From assembly GCA_913049685.1 (NCBI GenBank), contig CAJWZD010000019.1, positions 1 through 40,003 on the forward strand: a stretch of DNA of 40,003 nt, in the 5' to 3' direction. Positions 25,653 through 34,842 of the stretch are shown here, piece by piece. How positions within the stretch are numbered: the first letter of the stretch is position 1; each line of letters opens with the position of its first letter. The notes below the pieces were generated by a model. The model was not told where the DNA came from. It searched no databases and was given only the letters and a program-made list of their open reading frames with translations. Source of the stretch: an uncultured Fidelibacterota bacterium (GTDB lineage Bacteria; Fidelibacterota; Marinisomatia; Marinisomatales; TCS55). The position numbers were made by a program, and so were the translations under genes.

Positions 25653-26867
25653 GTGTCAGATTTTCATCAAAATGGTATAGTAACAACTTTTCATAATTTC
25701 AGAACAAAAGAGCTTGAAAGCATTGAATCTGAATTGCTTGAGTTTTCTAAAGTTCGACCAATGCAATTAATACTACCTTCCCTTTATTCAGAATTATCAG
25801 GTTCTGCTTTGCCAGATATAATTAATAAACTTAAAAAAGTTAAATATTTAGAACAAATTACGATAGGATTAGATCAAGCTAGTGAAAAAGAATTTGTGCA
25901 TGCGAAGGAGTTTTTTAGTGTTTTACCACAGAAAGTTAGAATTTTATGGAATGATGGACCAAACCTAAAAGCAGTCTCTAATCTTCTTAGAGAAAATGGA
26001 TTAGACAATTCGAGCCCTGGTAAAGGACGTAACGTTTGGTATTGCATGGGGTATATATATGGTTTGAAGAATTCAGAAGCCGTCGCATTACATGATTGTG
26101 ATATCTTAACATACGATAGAGAAATGCTCGCACGATTATTTTACCCCATAGCAAACCCCGCATATAATTTTTATTTTTGCAAAGGATACTACTCTAGAAT
26201 AGCTGATGGAAAAATGAATGGGCGTGTAGGGAGATTGTTAGTAAGCCCTCTAATAGGTGCTTTAAAAAAAATGACTCCAAGCAAATCTAATTACTTAGAT
26301 TTTCTTTCCTCTTTCAGATATACTCTATCAGGTGAGTTTTCATTTAGAAGGAGACTTATTCGGGATGTTAGAATCCCTTCTGATTGGGGATTAGAGGTTG
26401 GGATTTTATCTGAAATTCAAAGAAACTTTGCCAGCAATATGGTATGTCAGGTAGATATAGCTGACAAGTACGATCATAAACATCAAGATATTTCTTTTAG
26501 TGATCGTGAAGAAGGGTTGTCAAAAATGTCAATAGATATAATTAAAACTCTTATTAGAAAGCTTGCATCACAAGGAGTTGGTTTTGATAAAGATGCCCTT
26601 AGAGCGCTCAAAGCTACCTATTATCGAACTGCACTCGATTATATTTCTTCATATAGTTATGATGCCAGAATGAATGGGATTGAATTGGATATTAATATTG
26701 AAGAAAGCTTCGTAGAACTTTTTGCTGAGAATATTATGTTTGGTGGAGAAATTGTCTTAGAAAATCCTGTGGTAAGAAACCTTATGCCTAATTGGAGCAG
26801 AGTAAGAAGCGCGGTACCATTTATTTATGATAAGTTGATTGATGCCGTTGAGCGTGATAACGCTTAA
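25653..26867 (+). CDS. gpgS: Glucosyl-3-phosphoglycerate synthase
   Basis: A 404-residue GT-A glycosyltransferase (GT81 type) joining NDP-glucose and 3-phosphoglycerate. The start is GTG at 25653, with GGAG five bases before it. It has PSLYSELSGSALPDII at the donor side, KGRNVWYCMGY, the metal-binding DxD in ALHDCDILTYDREML (Asp148, Asp150), SGEFSFRRRLIRDVRIPSDWGLEVG, and KYDHKHQ with metal/acceptor histidines. These are the conserved blocks of bacterial GpgS. Length is as expected. The neighbours (phosphatase upstream; phosphorylase and glycerate kinase downstream) support glucosylglycerate as the pathway product. Confidence 0.9.
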   Translation: MSDFHQNGIVTTFHNFRTKELESIESELLEFSKVRPMQLILPSLYSELSGSALPDIINKLKKVKYLEQITIGLDQASEKEFVHAKEFFSVLPQKVRILWNDGPNLKAVSNLLRENGLDNSSPGKGRNVWYCMGYIYGLKNSEAVALHDCDILTYDREMLARLFYPIANPAYNFYFCKGYYSRIADGKMNGRVGRLLVSPLIGALKKMTPSKSNYLDFLSSFRYTLSGEFSFRRRLIRDVRIPSDWGLEVGILSEIQRNFASNMVCQVDIADKYDHKHQDISFSDREEGLSKMSIDIIKTLIRKLASQGVGFDKDALRALKATYYRTALDYISSYSYDARMNGIELDINIEESFVELFAENIMFGGEIVLENPVVRNLMPNWSRVRSAVPFIYDKLIDAVERDNA

Positions 26868-26882
26868 ATCTGCCGAAATTAA

Positions 26883-28619
26883 ATGCATAATCATTTTGAG
26901 AAAAAAACCCTCAAGGCTCTTTTAAAGAAAATTTATAAGGATAATCATGATATCAATTCTCTGACTCAAGAGATAACGGACATCATTTTAAATTTTAAGA
27001 ATAATAATGAAAAATCACGTAAAAAAAATAATACTTATTTTAATGATGCTTTTTTAATAACATACCCTGATTCCATTAGCGATTCAAATAATTCTCCCTT
27101 AAAAACATTAAATCATTTTTTAAATCACTTTAACATAAATGTTAATTCGATCCACATTTTACCTTTTATGCCATCATCCTCGGATAGTGGATTTTCAGTC
27201 ATAGATTATACTAAAATAGATACAAATTTTGGAAATTGGGGTGATTTATCTGATCTCGCTAATAAATACAGTGTTATGATTGACTTGGTACTAAACCATA
27301 CATCACAAGAAAATGAATGGTTTAAAAACTTCCAAAAAGGAAGCGGCTACGGTTACGATTACTTTATTGAAATTGATAACTGGCAAGGCATCCCTCAAAT
27401 TTCAAGACCTAGGACCTCAGAAATTTTTAAAGAATTTAAAGTAAATAAAAAAAATAAGAAAGTTTGGTGCACATTCAGCCATGATCAAATTGATCTAAAT
27501 TTTAAAAATCCACAAGTTCTCATTGAGTTTATTAAAATATTTATTTTCTATTTAGAAAAAAATATTAAAAAATTTAGACTCGATGCAATTGCGTATATTT
27601 GGAAAGAAGAAAAAACAAACTGTATAAATCGTCCCGAATCGCACTATATAGTTAAGGTATTTAGGTTAATAGTAGACTATTTAGATAGCGAATCAATTCT
27701 TGTTACAGAGACGAATATCCCTAATAAAGAAAACTTATCCTATTTTGGAAATAATGATGAAGCGCATTGGATTTATAATTTTACTCTTTCCCCTTTAATA
27801 TTATACACATTATCGAACGGTAATTCTCAAACTTTAAGAAGATGGTCAATGACAATGCCTCCTGCTAAGTATGGTAATTCATATTTTAATTTTTTAGCTT
27901 CTCATGATGGAATAGGATTAAGACCTCTTGAAGGATATGTTGAAGGAAATGAGCTAAATGAGTTGTTAACAAGAATGGAGTCTTATGGTGGCAAGATATC
28001 ATATAGAACTTCACAGTGGGGAGATGAAATACCATATGAGATAAACATATCTCTTCTCGATAGTTTCAAAGGCACTGTAAATGGTCTAGATGCATATATT
28101 GTTGAGCGGTTTCTTTGTGCACATTTAATAATGTTTTCTTTTGAAGGGGTTCCAGCGATTTACATACACAGCTTACTTGGCACCAGAAATAATTACGAAT
28201 CAATTAAAAAAGGTTTTGAATTGAGAGCAATAAATAGATACCGTTGGAATAAGAAAGAAATCTTTGATAAGCTAAATAATCCAAAAACTATTAACTCAAA
28301 AATTTTTAAAAAAATGAATAAAATTTTAGAAATTAGATCACAACAGCCAGCATTTAATCCTGAAGCAACACAATTTACATTAAATCTTGGAAATGAATTA
28401 TTTGGGATTTGGAGGCAAGATAAAAATAAAACTCAAAGCATTTTCTGCATATCAAATGTAACGAATAGATCAAAAACTCTAACACTGGCATCTATTAATT
28501 TAATCGAAGGACAAAAGTGGTGGGACTTAATTACAGAAAATTATATTACAGATATTAATGGTGAAATAGCCCTCTCTGCTTATCAATCTATGTGGATAAC
28601 AAACAAAGATTCTGAGTAA
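26883..28619 (+). CDS. GH13_18 phosphorylase, probably glucosylglycerate phosphorylase
   Basis: A 578-residue sucrose-phosphorylase-like enzyme. GH13 catalytic positions are the nucleophile Asp234 in KFRLDAIAYIW, the acid/base Glu276 in VTETNIPNKENLSYFG, and Asp342 in LASHDGIGLRPLEG. The TETN and NKENLSYFG blocks and the SHDGIGLRPLEG form are those I know from glucosylglycerate phosphorylases, rather than from true sucrose phosphorylases (which have THDGIG without RPLEG). Expected reaction: glucosylglycerate plus phosphate to glucose-1-phosphate plus glycerate. There is no signal peptide, so it is cytoplasmic. It lies 15 bases after gpgS and 5 before the kinase. An alternative sucrose-phosphate or glucosylglycerol specificity is less likely given the neighbours. 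Confidence 0.85.
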   Translation: MHNHFEKKTLKALLKKIYKDNHDINSLTQEITDIILNFKNNNEKSRKKNNTYFNDAFLITYPDSISDSNNSPLKTLNHFLNHFNINVNSIHILPFMPSSSDSGFSVIDYTKIDTNFGNWGDLSDLANKYSVMIDLVLNHTSQENEWFKNFQKGSGYGYDYFIEIDNWQGIPQISRPRTSEIFKEFKVNKKNKKVWCTFSHDQIDLNFKNPQVLIEFIKIFIFYLEKNIKKFRLDAIAYIWKEEKTNCINRPESHYIVKVFRLIVDYLDSESILVTETNIPNKENLSYFGNNDEAHWIYNFTLSPLILYTLSNGNSQTLRRWSMTMPPAKYGNSYFNFLASHDGIGLRPLEGYVEGNELNELLTRMESYGGKISYRTSQWGDEIPYEINISLLDSFKGTVNGLDAYIVERFLCAHLIMFSFEGVPAIYIHSLLGTRNNYESIKKGFELRAINRYRWNKKEIFDKLNNPKTINSKIFKKMNKILEIRSQQPAFNPEATQFTLNLGNELFGIWRQDKNKTQSIFCISNVTNRSKTLTLASINLIEGQKWWDLITENYITDINGEIALSAYQSMWITNKDSE

Positions 28620-28624
28620 GCTTT

Positions 28625-29557
28625 TTGGAATTAAACTCAAATATTTCCAAACTAAATGCATTAACTATCAGCTTTATTAAAGAAAAAGGTAATGAGCTAA
28701 ATAAAAAATTTGGGCTGTCAAAAGAATTCTTAACAGAAATTGTAACACCAATTGCATCCTTAATAGTTTCAGAGTCTAAAAAAAAACCTTTAAAAATTTA
28801 TATTTCAGGAGGACAAGGTTCTGGTAAAACTACCTTATCTAATGCACTTAAAATTATTTTGGAAAATTGCTTTGATGCAAAGGTCGCAAATTTTTCGATT
28901 GATGATCTATACTTGCCTAAATCCGAAAGATACCGGCTTTCAAAAAAAGTACATCCTCTTTTAAAAACAAGAGGTGTTCCAGGCACACATGAAATTCAGT
29001 TAGGTATAGATACAATTAATTCTTTGGTATCTCAAAAAAATAAAGAAACTAGAATTCCAATGTTTTCCAAAAAGTACGATAATCGATTGAGTAAATCCGA
29101 TTGGCCGATTTTTTATGGAACACCTAATGTAATTATTTTTGAAGGTTGGTGTGTTGGGGCTGTTCCGTTTTCAGAAAACTTCTGGAAGGGTCCTGTGAAT
29201 TCACTTGAGCAAAAGTATGATCCAGATGGAAGTTGGGCTAAGTGGGTAAACAGACAATTATCGGGTGACTATCAAGATTTATTTTCACTCTTTGATATTT
29301 CAGCCTATATAAAATCAAAAAACTTCAAAGACATTTATAAAAATAGGTTGAAGCAAGAAGAAGAAGCAAAAAAGAATTCTATAAATAGCAAACTTCCAGA
29401 TAGGTTGATGTCTGAAAATCAAGTCAAAAATTTTGTTATGCATTTTGAAAGGATAACTAAAAAAATGGAAATCTATATGCCAAAAAAATGCGATATTGTG
29501 ATTAGAAGAGATGGTAATGAGCAATTTTCTTTTATTAAAACTAAAATTATTAAATAG
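28625..29557 (+). CDS. D-glycerate 3-kinase (P-loop type)
   Basis: A 310-residue P-loop kinase with Walker A GGQGSGKTT (about 62-70), the substrate-binding SIDDLYLPKSERYRL block, and FEGWCVGAVP, a strong mark of plant/cyanobacterial-type glycerate kinase. It would phosphorylate the glycerate freed by the upstream phosphorylase to 3-phosphoglycerate, which is GpgS's acceptor. The start is TTG at 28625 (no ATG nearby), only 5 bases past the phosphorylase stop, so its translation is probably coupled. The ribosome site is weak (GAGTAAG). Confidence 0.85.
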   Translation: MELNSNISKLNALTISFIKEKGNELNKKFGLSKEFLTEIVTPIASLIVSESKKKPLKIYISGGQGSGKTTLSNALKIILENCFDAKVANFSIDDLYLPKSERYRLSKKVHPLLKTRGVPGTHEIQLGIDTINSLVSQKNKETRIPMFSKKYDNRLSKSDWPIFYGTPNVIIFEGWCVGAVPFSENFWKGPVNSLEQKYDPDGSWAKWVNRQLSGDYQDLFSLFDISAYIKSKNFKDIYKNRLKQEEEAKKNSINSKLPDRLMSENQVKNFVMHFERITKKMEIYMPKKCDIVIRRDGNEQFSFIKTKIIK

Positions 29558-29643
29558 GAAAAAATCATTTATAAAAATTATCTAATCCTTTTAAATATAA
29601 GTGGATTTTAGTAATAAGGTATTACGATGAAAATTCTGGTAAT

Positions 29644-29997
29644 ATGATAAGTGACGACAAAGCAACTAATACAATTCTTAAAGGCTTTTACGTTCCGGTA
29701 AGTAAAATAATTGACTGTCCAGCATAGGCTTCATCGTGCAGAGATGAAATGAAGGAATGGAGGACGAAGGTTAAAAACGATAATGTAAATTGGTACGTCT
29801 ATCGAAAAGATGATTGTGCAGAAAAGCGATCTGAATCTAGAAATGACTGTTACCGAAAAGGCACTCCTGGATTGTTAAGAAAAGCAGATGAGGGTTATGC
29901 AGTCGATATACCAGATACTACTCAAAATATTTTAATCGTTCACTTTATTACAAGTGATGGTAACGGTATTGATTCAGATTTTTCTGCTAATTCTTGA
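29644..29997 (+). pseudogene. Open frame interrupted by one TAG
   Basis: From ATG at 29644 the frame encodes MISDDKATNTILKGFYVPVS, KIIDCPA, then TAG at 29725-29727. The same frame continues without another stop to 29997 (ASSCRDEMKEWRTKVKND..., ending DSDFSANS). The product reads smoothly across the stop and has a set of Cys residues, including C-P-A-stop-A-S-S-C. A restart at the ATG at 29749 would give 82 residues. The frame is also open upstream of 29644, without a good start. It may be a decaying gene for a small Cys-containing protein, or a sequencing error. No family is recognised. Confidence 0.4.
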
Positions 29998-30119
29998 GCT
30001 CAAAATTCGAACTATGAATTTATTAGCGAGGATATTCGGTCAATGACTATTTGCAATTAGTTTCAGGCTAGCTTAGATATTATTTATGTAGTCTTTATTT
30101 GTTAGCTATATACGAATCA

Positions 30120-31937
30120 TTATATTGGGTAATAGCTCACCGTATTTGAAAGAAGAATCATAATAAAAATCATTGTCATTGTTATTGGACCAAGATAGAC
30201 TTTGCCGGTCATATTAAAGAATTTTCTTTGAAAGAATGGCAACACAAGCATAATTGGAACTACTGCGTAAAGCTGATTAACATATAGCCACCCCTCTTTC
30301 CAAAAGACTGTTCCTGAAAGCCAAAGAGAAGAATATTGAATGATCAAAATTAGTATTAAACCTGAAGCAGTTATTAACGAATTAAAGAAAAGATTTTTGA
30401 TTTCACTAGATCCTTTAAAACGCATCGCACCATTAACTCTTAGAGAGTTTGATAAAAAAAAGATAAAAAATAGAGGCATATACATTGGGATTAAAAGTAG
30501 TGTAATGGGTCTAAACGTACGAGCTCCAATAAAACCAAATCGATAGTCAACATGAAACAGATAATATACTAAATTCAATAAAATGAAATATCCCGCAAAA
30601 ACGATAGCGCCTAAAACGAATGTCTTCATGAGTTCATTCTTTGATATATCGATGCCCCACATTTTAGGTTTGATGTTATTTTTTTTACCAAAAAAATAAT
30701 AATTCAAATAAAATAATAAAAAACCAATTGTGCCGTTTACTATTGCCCAGAGCATTATTGCGTTGTTCATTCGCTGGGGAAAAAACCAAGTTTGTCTTCG
30801 AGTGCTAGCATCAAAAAATAATGTCTTTGATAGTTCTGACATGGGAATAAACGAAACGCAAGCAATTAGAGTACTTAAAGCGACAGTTCCCCAAAAAATC
30901 ATTTTACCCTGACCGGAGGGCTTAGGTATTGGGGTAGGGATTGGGTTCGATAATGATTTAAAGTATGGAAGCTGAATTAAAAATTTTGCAAATGGAACAA
31001 TTAAAAGAAAGCTGCACACCAATGCTATTAATGTGAAAAACTCTTTCCAGTGCCATACTTGATTTGTAGCTACGATTGACCGATCAATATTAAACGTTTT
31101 CAGAAAAAAATCGATTTGATTTTTCATTGGCTCAAACAAGTACGGCTGCATCGGATGTAAAACCTTTTCGTTGTGAACTACAGTCAAGTTTCTATCGTTT
31201 AGTTTTCCATAAAAACTATCAATTCCAATTTTACTAATTGAAGAATCTGATACTTGGTGTCTTACTAGATTGAGCGCTTCAGGCGCTATGGACATATCAC
31301 CGTTCTTTAGTTCATTTTGCCATGATCCTTCATCGTATAAAGCATAGCTTAGTCCAACATTTGAATCGATATGCTTAATGTCTTTCTCTTTAAAGCCCAT
31401 GCGCACCATGCCGGACACAAATACTGAATGCAATTTATTTTCCTCAGAAAGTTTTTTTGATTGTTTGCCAAAGTATTGTGCTCCACGAATTGCAGCTAGA
31501 CCTCCCGCTGAATGACCAAATGAACCGATTAGATCTTTATCTATATAGTTGATATTGGAAGTATTGTATAGATATTCTACGAGCGCAAACATACCATACC
31601 CTTCCGTTGTTGCTGCTCTTCTACTAAATGATGAGCTCGAACCTCCTTGTGCGTAGGGATCAATATTAAAGACAACTATTCCACGGCGAGATAATTCTAT
31701 TGAAACATTTGACAAAGTTTCTTTAGACCTTTGAAATCCTGGAATAACTATAACTGCTGGAGCCGGATTTTTTGAGGTTGCAGTTTTAGGTTTGAATAAA
31801 TCGGCAACCAGCCATTGGCCATTTTGAGTTGGAACCTTGATTGATTGGACTGAGACTTTACCCCAAGAAGATTGAATTTGAGATGCAAAAAAACATGATA
31901 TCACAAGCAGAATAAATGTAATCCAGGTACGTTTCAT
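30120..31937 (-). CDS. Membrane alpha/beta hydrolase with polytopic C-terminal half
   Basis: 605 residues. After an N-terminal signal-anchor (WITFILLVISCFFAS) comes an alpha/beta hydrolase domain with the oxyanion segment VIVIPGFQRSKE and elbow FGHSAGG (Ser143). The second half has at least seven hydrophobic helices (such as FTLIALVCSFLLIVPFAKF). The combination, a hydrolase fused to a membrane domain, is unusual; the substrate is unknown. It is the last gene of a run with a methyltransferase and a 61-residue membrane protein upstream. Confidence 0.75.
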   Translation of the reverse strand: MKRTWITFILLVISCFFASQIQSSWGKVSVQSIKVPTQNGQWLVADLFKPKTATSKNPAPAVIVIPGFQRSKETLSNVSIELSRRGIVVFNIDPYAQGGSSSSFSRRAATTEGYGMFALVEYLYNTSNINYIDKDLIGSFGHSAGGLAAIRGAQYFGKQSKKLSEENKLHSVFVSGMVRMGFKEKDIKHIDSNVGLSYALYDEGSWQNELKNGDMSIAPEALNLVRHQVSDSSISKIGIDSFYGKLNDRNLTVVHNEKVLHPMQPYLFEPMKNQIDFFLKTFNIDRSIVATNQVWHWKEFFTLIALVCSFLLIVPFAKFLIQLPYFKSLSNPIPTPIPKPSGQGKMIFWGTVALSTLIACVSFIPMSELSKTLFFDASTRRQTWFFPQRMNNAIMLWAIVNGTIGFLLFYLNYYFFGKKNNIKPKMWGIDISKNELMKTFVLGAIVFAGYFILLNLVYYLFHVDYRFGFIGARTFRPITLLLIPMYMPLFFIFFLSNSLRVNGAMRFKGSSEIKNLFFNSLITASGLILILIIQYSSLWLSGTVFWKEGWLYVNQLYAVVPIMLVLPFFQRKFFNMTGKVYLGPITMTMIFIMILLSNTVSYYPI

Positions 31938-31964
31938 CCTAAAAATTACAACAAAATGGTGACA

Positions 31965-32579
31965 TTATTTCTTTAGCATACCCCATACATTGTATCCAAC
32001 AAATTTAGGAGTGCCTGGAATATACATATCTTCTGTAGCTTCAATATTGAATCCAGAATTAGATAACAGTCCTCTTATATCCCTAGTTAGATGACATCCA
32101 TCTCCCAAAATTTTCCATATGGGTTCTATGGATTTTTGAAATCTGCTTACTTTAACATCAGGTGATTTAGAATGTTCAGTAAAAATAAATCTACCGTCAT
32201 TTTTTAACACCCTGCTAATTTCGTTTAAAGCAATATCTGGATTGGGTATTGAACATAAAGTATACGTGCAAACTACGGTATCAATTGAATTTGTTTTGAT
32301 TGGTATATCTTCTGCGCTTGCAGTTACGAATTCGAAATTTATTTTAGAATCATTCAATCTTTTCTTTGATAATCTTTGCATAGCCTTTGATGGCTCAAGG
32401 CCGATCAAATTTGTTACTTTTTTTAAGTTGTAAAAGGGCAGATTGTGTCCAGAACCAAAACCAATTTCTAAAACACTACCTTCAGCATGGGGAACAACTT
32501 TACTTCTTTGTTTTCTAATCGGTTTAGATGTACAGCCCAGAGAAATTAATCTTGGCTGGATGATTTTTGACCATATCAT
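31965..32579 (-). CDS. Class I SAM-dependent methyltransferase
   Basis: 204 residues with SAM motif I VLEIGFGSGHNLPFYN (about 36-51), acidic LIGLEPS at beta-2, and DTVVCTYTLCSIPNPD at post-motif. The size and the GHNLPFY pattern are those of PmtA/METTL7-like methyltransferases that act on lipids or small molecules; the target is unknown. It lies 27 bases before the membrane hydrolase and 4 bases after the 61-residue membrane protein, in one operon. Confidence 0.85.
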   Translation of the reverse strand: MIWSKIIQPRLISLGCTSKPIRKQRSKVVPHAEGSVLEIGFGSGHNLPFYNLKKVTNLIGLEPSKAMQRLSKKRLNDSKINFEFVTASAEDIPIKTNSIDTVVCTYTLCSIPNPDIALNEISRVLKNDGRFIFTEHSKSPDVKVSRFQKSIEPIWKILGDGCHLTRDIRGLLSNSGFNIEATEDMYIPGTPKFVGYNVWGMLKK

Positions 32580-32583
32580 AATT

Positions 32584-32769
32584 TTAAAGGAACCTTAAGA
32601 TCATCATTACCATCGATAATCCTATAAATGCTAAAAGCATATAGCGTACAGTGTCTTTACCTTCTTTGCTCTCAATATTTGGAAAAATATCGCTCACTAG
32701 CCAGCGAATTAATTTGAAAGAAAAAAACAAAATAATGTATGCAATGCAAATTTTAATAAAGAGATTCAT
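32584..32769 (-). CDS. 61-residue membrane protein
   Basis: Two predicted transmembrane helices (about 2-24, LFIKICIAYIILFFSFKLI, and 43-60, YMLLAFIGLSMVMMIL) are separated by a polar loop with SDIFPNIESKEGKDTV. It is followed after 4 bases by the methyltransferase gene, which supports a real coding sequence. No family is recognised. Confidence 0.55.
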   Translation of the reverse strand: MNLFIKICIAYIILFFSFKLIRWLVSDIFPNIESKEGKDTVRYMLLAFIGLSMVMMILRFL

Positions 32770-32909
32770 AAATCTAATTTAAGATTTGAAAGATATTGCT
32801 TCCACTTGCACAAATAATAATTTTATTAGTTTAAATTTACCTGAACACATAAAGCCATTCAACGAAAAAGGTTTTATGTATCTTTATTTTAATAGGGAGG
32901 TTTAACTAT

Positions 32910-33284
32910 TTAACCTAATGCTGTATAATAAGCTATTATAGTAAGTATAAGAAAGATGGCCATAGGTGGAACAGGTAATTCATCTCCAAAGCCTCTGATT
33001 TTTCCAGACAATAGAGCCATATTTACTAAAATAAAACCTGTGCCTAAAGAAAGAAGAACGGTTTCAGCGTACTCTGTAGGCAGATTTCTAGCGTAAATTG
33101 CCACCATTCCTAACGCTAAGCCTAAGCCACCATTAGCTGCACGAAATAAAGCGGAAATATTAACCGCTTCGCTCGGTAGGTCATTCATAGTTTTCTCATT
33201 TACAACTTTTGGTATTGCGATAAAAACAACTCCGATCACGGTCATCACTGAACCAATAATTGTTAATGCTAAATTGGTATCCAT
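32910..33284 (-). CDS. DUF4345-like membrane protein
   Basis: 124 residues and four transmembrane helices. The layout, an N-terminal helix (TIIGSVMTVIGVVFIAI), ISALFRAANGGLGLALGMVA, then LSLGTGFILVNMALLSGKI and a final helix, resembles the small DUF4345 family; this is inferred from the pattern. It follows the sulfatase by 10 bases, so the two are probably co-transcribed. Its start has a good AGGAGGTAAAAA site, read on the minus strand just before 33284. Confidence 0.6.
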   Translation of the reverse strand: MDTNLALTIIGSVMTVIGVVFIAIPKVVNEKTMNDLPSEAVNISALFRAANGGLGLALGMVAIYARNLPTEYAETVLLSLGTGFILVNMALLSGKIRGFGDELPVPPMAIFLILTIIAYYTALG

Positions 33285-33294
33285 TTTTTACCTC

Positions 33295-34794
33295 CTAATT
33301 ATTATGTAATTCATTTAATTTTTTTAATAAGCTGTCCAAAGCGATATTATCTTCATCGGTTAAAGGGTTGTTCAGCAAATTCGGATATTCCAAAAAATTT
33401 TCTCTTAAGTTATATAAAGCCTCACTCCCATCACCAAATTTAATATATTTATGCGTTCTGTCTCTTATTGCAACATCGGAAATATTATCATCTCCAATTT
33501 CGGAATAAATGTAATTTCTATCATAGTTACCATCTTCAGATAATATTTTTTTAAAGCTATAGCTATCATTGGTTTCCGAGTTATTTATACCTGCAATTTC
33601 AAGAATTGTTGAAAATAGATCTGTAGTGTTAATTAAAGCATCCTCTCTATCGTTCTTTCGCAAAACTCCTTTACCCGAAATGTACATTGGTACGCTTATA
33701 CCTCCTTGATAGACAGTTCCCTTAACTCTCTTACTATTAAAATCCTGAGCTACTTTTCTTGGAGATCCATTATCTCCCAGAAATATTATTATAGTATTTT
33801 CTAATACATCTTCATTTAAAGAACCTATTAGCCTGCCAAGCTCAGCATCCATCGCTTCAATCATTGAAAGATAATAATCAATTGGATTGCTATCGATATT
33901 GGCTTGATCATTTGGAAGTTCGCTTCTTTCATGTAAACTTAAAGGTGGTAAATGAAACGGTGCGTGAGGAGCATTGTACGCAAGCCAAAGAAACCATGGT
34001 TCGTTTCTTTCTTTTAACCAATTAATAGCGATATCGGTAAACTTTGATGTTATATAATCTGTATTTTGTACGGTCGTATTATTTTGTGTTAAATCCCAGT
34101 TAAAGTACGAATTCACGCTACCGGTAAGGAGTCCTGAATAAAAATCTACTCCTGTTAAATATGGATGATTTGAATCTTTTGATAGGTGCCATTTGCCAAT
34201 AACAGCTGTAGAGTATGTTGAAGAATTTTTAAAAAATTTGAATAGCGAAGGCTCCGATAAAGGCAATTCATCATCAACATTCATTACACCTGTTCTAAAG
34301 CCATATTTACCTGTAATTATACTTGATCTTGTTGGTGTACAAGTAGGATATGCCCAAACATTATCAAATATTATACCTTTAGAAATCAAATTGGTAATGT
34401 TGGGGGTAGTCGGTTTTTTCAATCCAAAGTTATAAGATGGACTAGCATCAAGACCCATGTCGTCTGCGATAACAAGTAAAATATTTGGCCTAGCTTCCTC
34501 GTTGTTATTATCATCACATGAGATCAGAAAAAAAACTAATGATAGTATGAAAATGAAAAATTTTGGAAAGATTATTCTCAAAAAAATTGAGGTTTCTTTT
34601 GGGTTTATTGTTTTGAAAACGGTTGGCGCTATTATGCTAGTTTGAAAAATAATTATTCCAACAATAATACCATGGAAAAGTAAGTTTATTTGGCTCAGCT
34701 TATTAATTCCTTGAGAAATACGAAGTATAAAGTTAATAAGATATAGACTGCTCTGAAGCCAAGAATTGTGGCAAATACTAATTTTATGGTCCAA
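33295..34794 (-). CDS. Sulfatase lipoprotein with DUF4149-like N-terminal segment
   Basis: The sulfatase domain begins with PNILLVIADDMGLDA (metal-binding Asp111/112). The formylglycine site CTPTR (Cys152, C-x-P-x-R) sits in TCTPTRSSIITGK, and WFLWLAYNAPHAPFH and FLGDNGSP follow. It would release sulfate from an ester, in the periplasm or outer surface, since a lipobox (FFLISC, Cys93) precedes it. Upstream of the lipobox, residues ~35-80 (INLLFHGIIVGIIIFQTS, IAPTVFKTIN, FLRIIFPKFF) look like the start of DUF4149. So the frame reads as a fusion. A TTG at 34581 could start a plain lipoprotein signal (MRIIFPKFFIFIL). Start uncertain, enzyme clear. Confidence 0.8.
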   Translation of the reverse strand: MDHKISICHNSWLQSSLYLINFILRISQGINKLSQINLLFHGIIVGIIIFQTSIIAPTVFKTINPKETSIFLRIIFPKFFIFILSLVFFLISCDDNNNEEARPNILLVIADDMGLDASPSYNFGLKKPTTPNITNLISKGIIFDNVWAYPTCTPTRSSIITGKYGFRTGVMNVDDELPLSEPSLFKFFKNSSTYSTAVIGKWHLSKDSNHPYLTGVDFYSGLLTGSVNSYFNWDLTQNNTTVQNTDYITSKFTDIAINWLKERNEPWFLWLAYNAPHAPFHLPPLSLHERSELPNDQANIDSNPIDYYLSMIEAMDAELGRLIGSLNEDVLENTIIIFLGDNGSPRKVAQDFNSKRVKGTVYQGGISVPMYISGKGVLRKNDREDALINTTDLFSTILEIAGINNSETNDSYSFKKILSEDGNYDRNYIYSEIGDDNISDVAIRDRTHKYIKFGDGSEALYNLRENFLEYPNLLNNPLTDEDNIALDSLLKKLNELHNN

Positions 34795-34842
34795 CGCATT
34801 ATTAATTTTACGAAAATATATAATCCATTCATACTGGTGATG

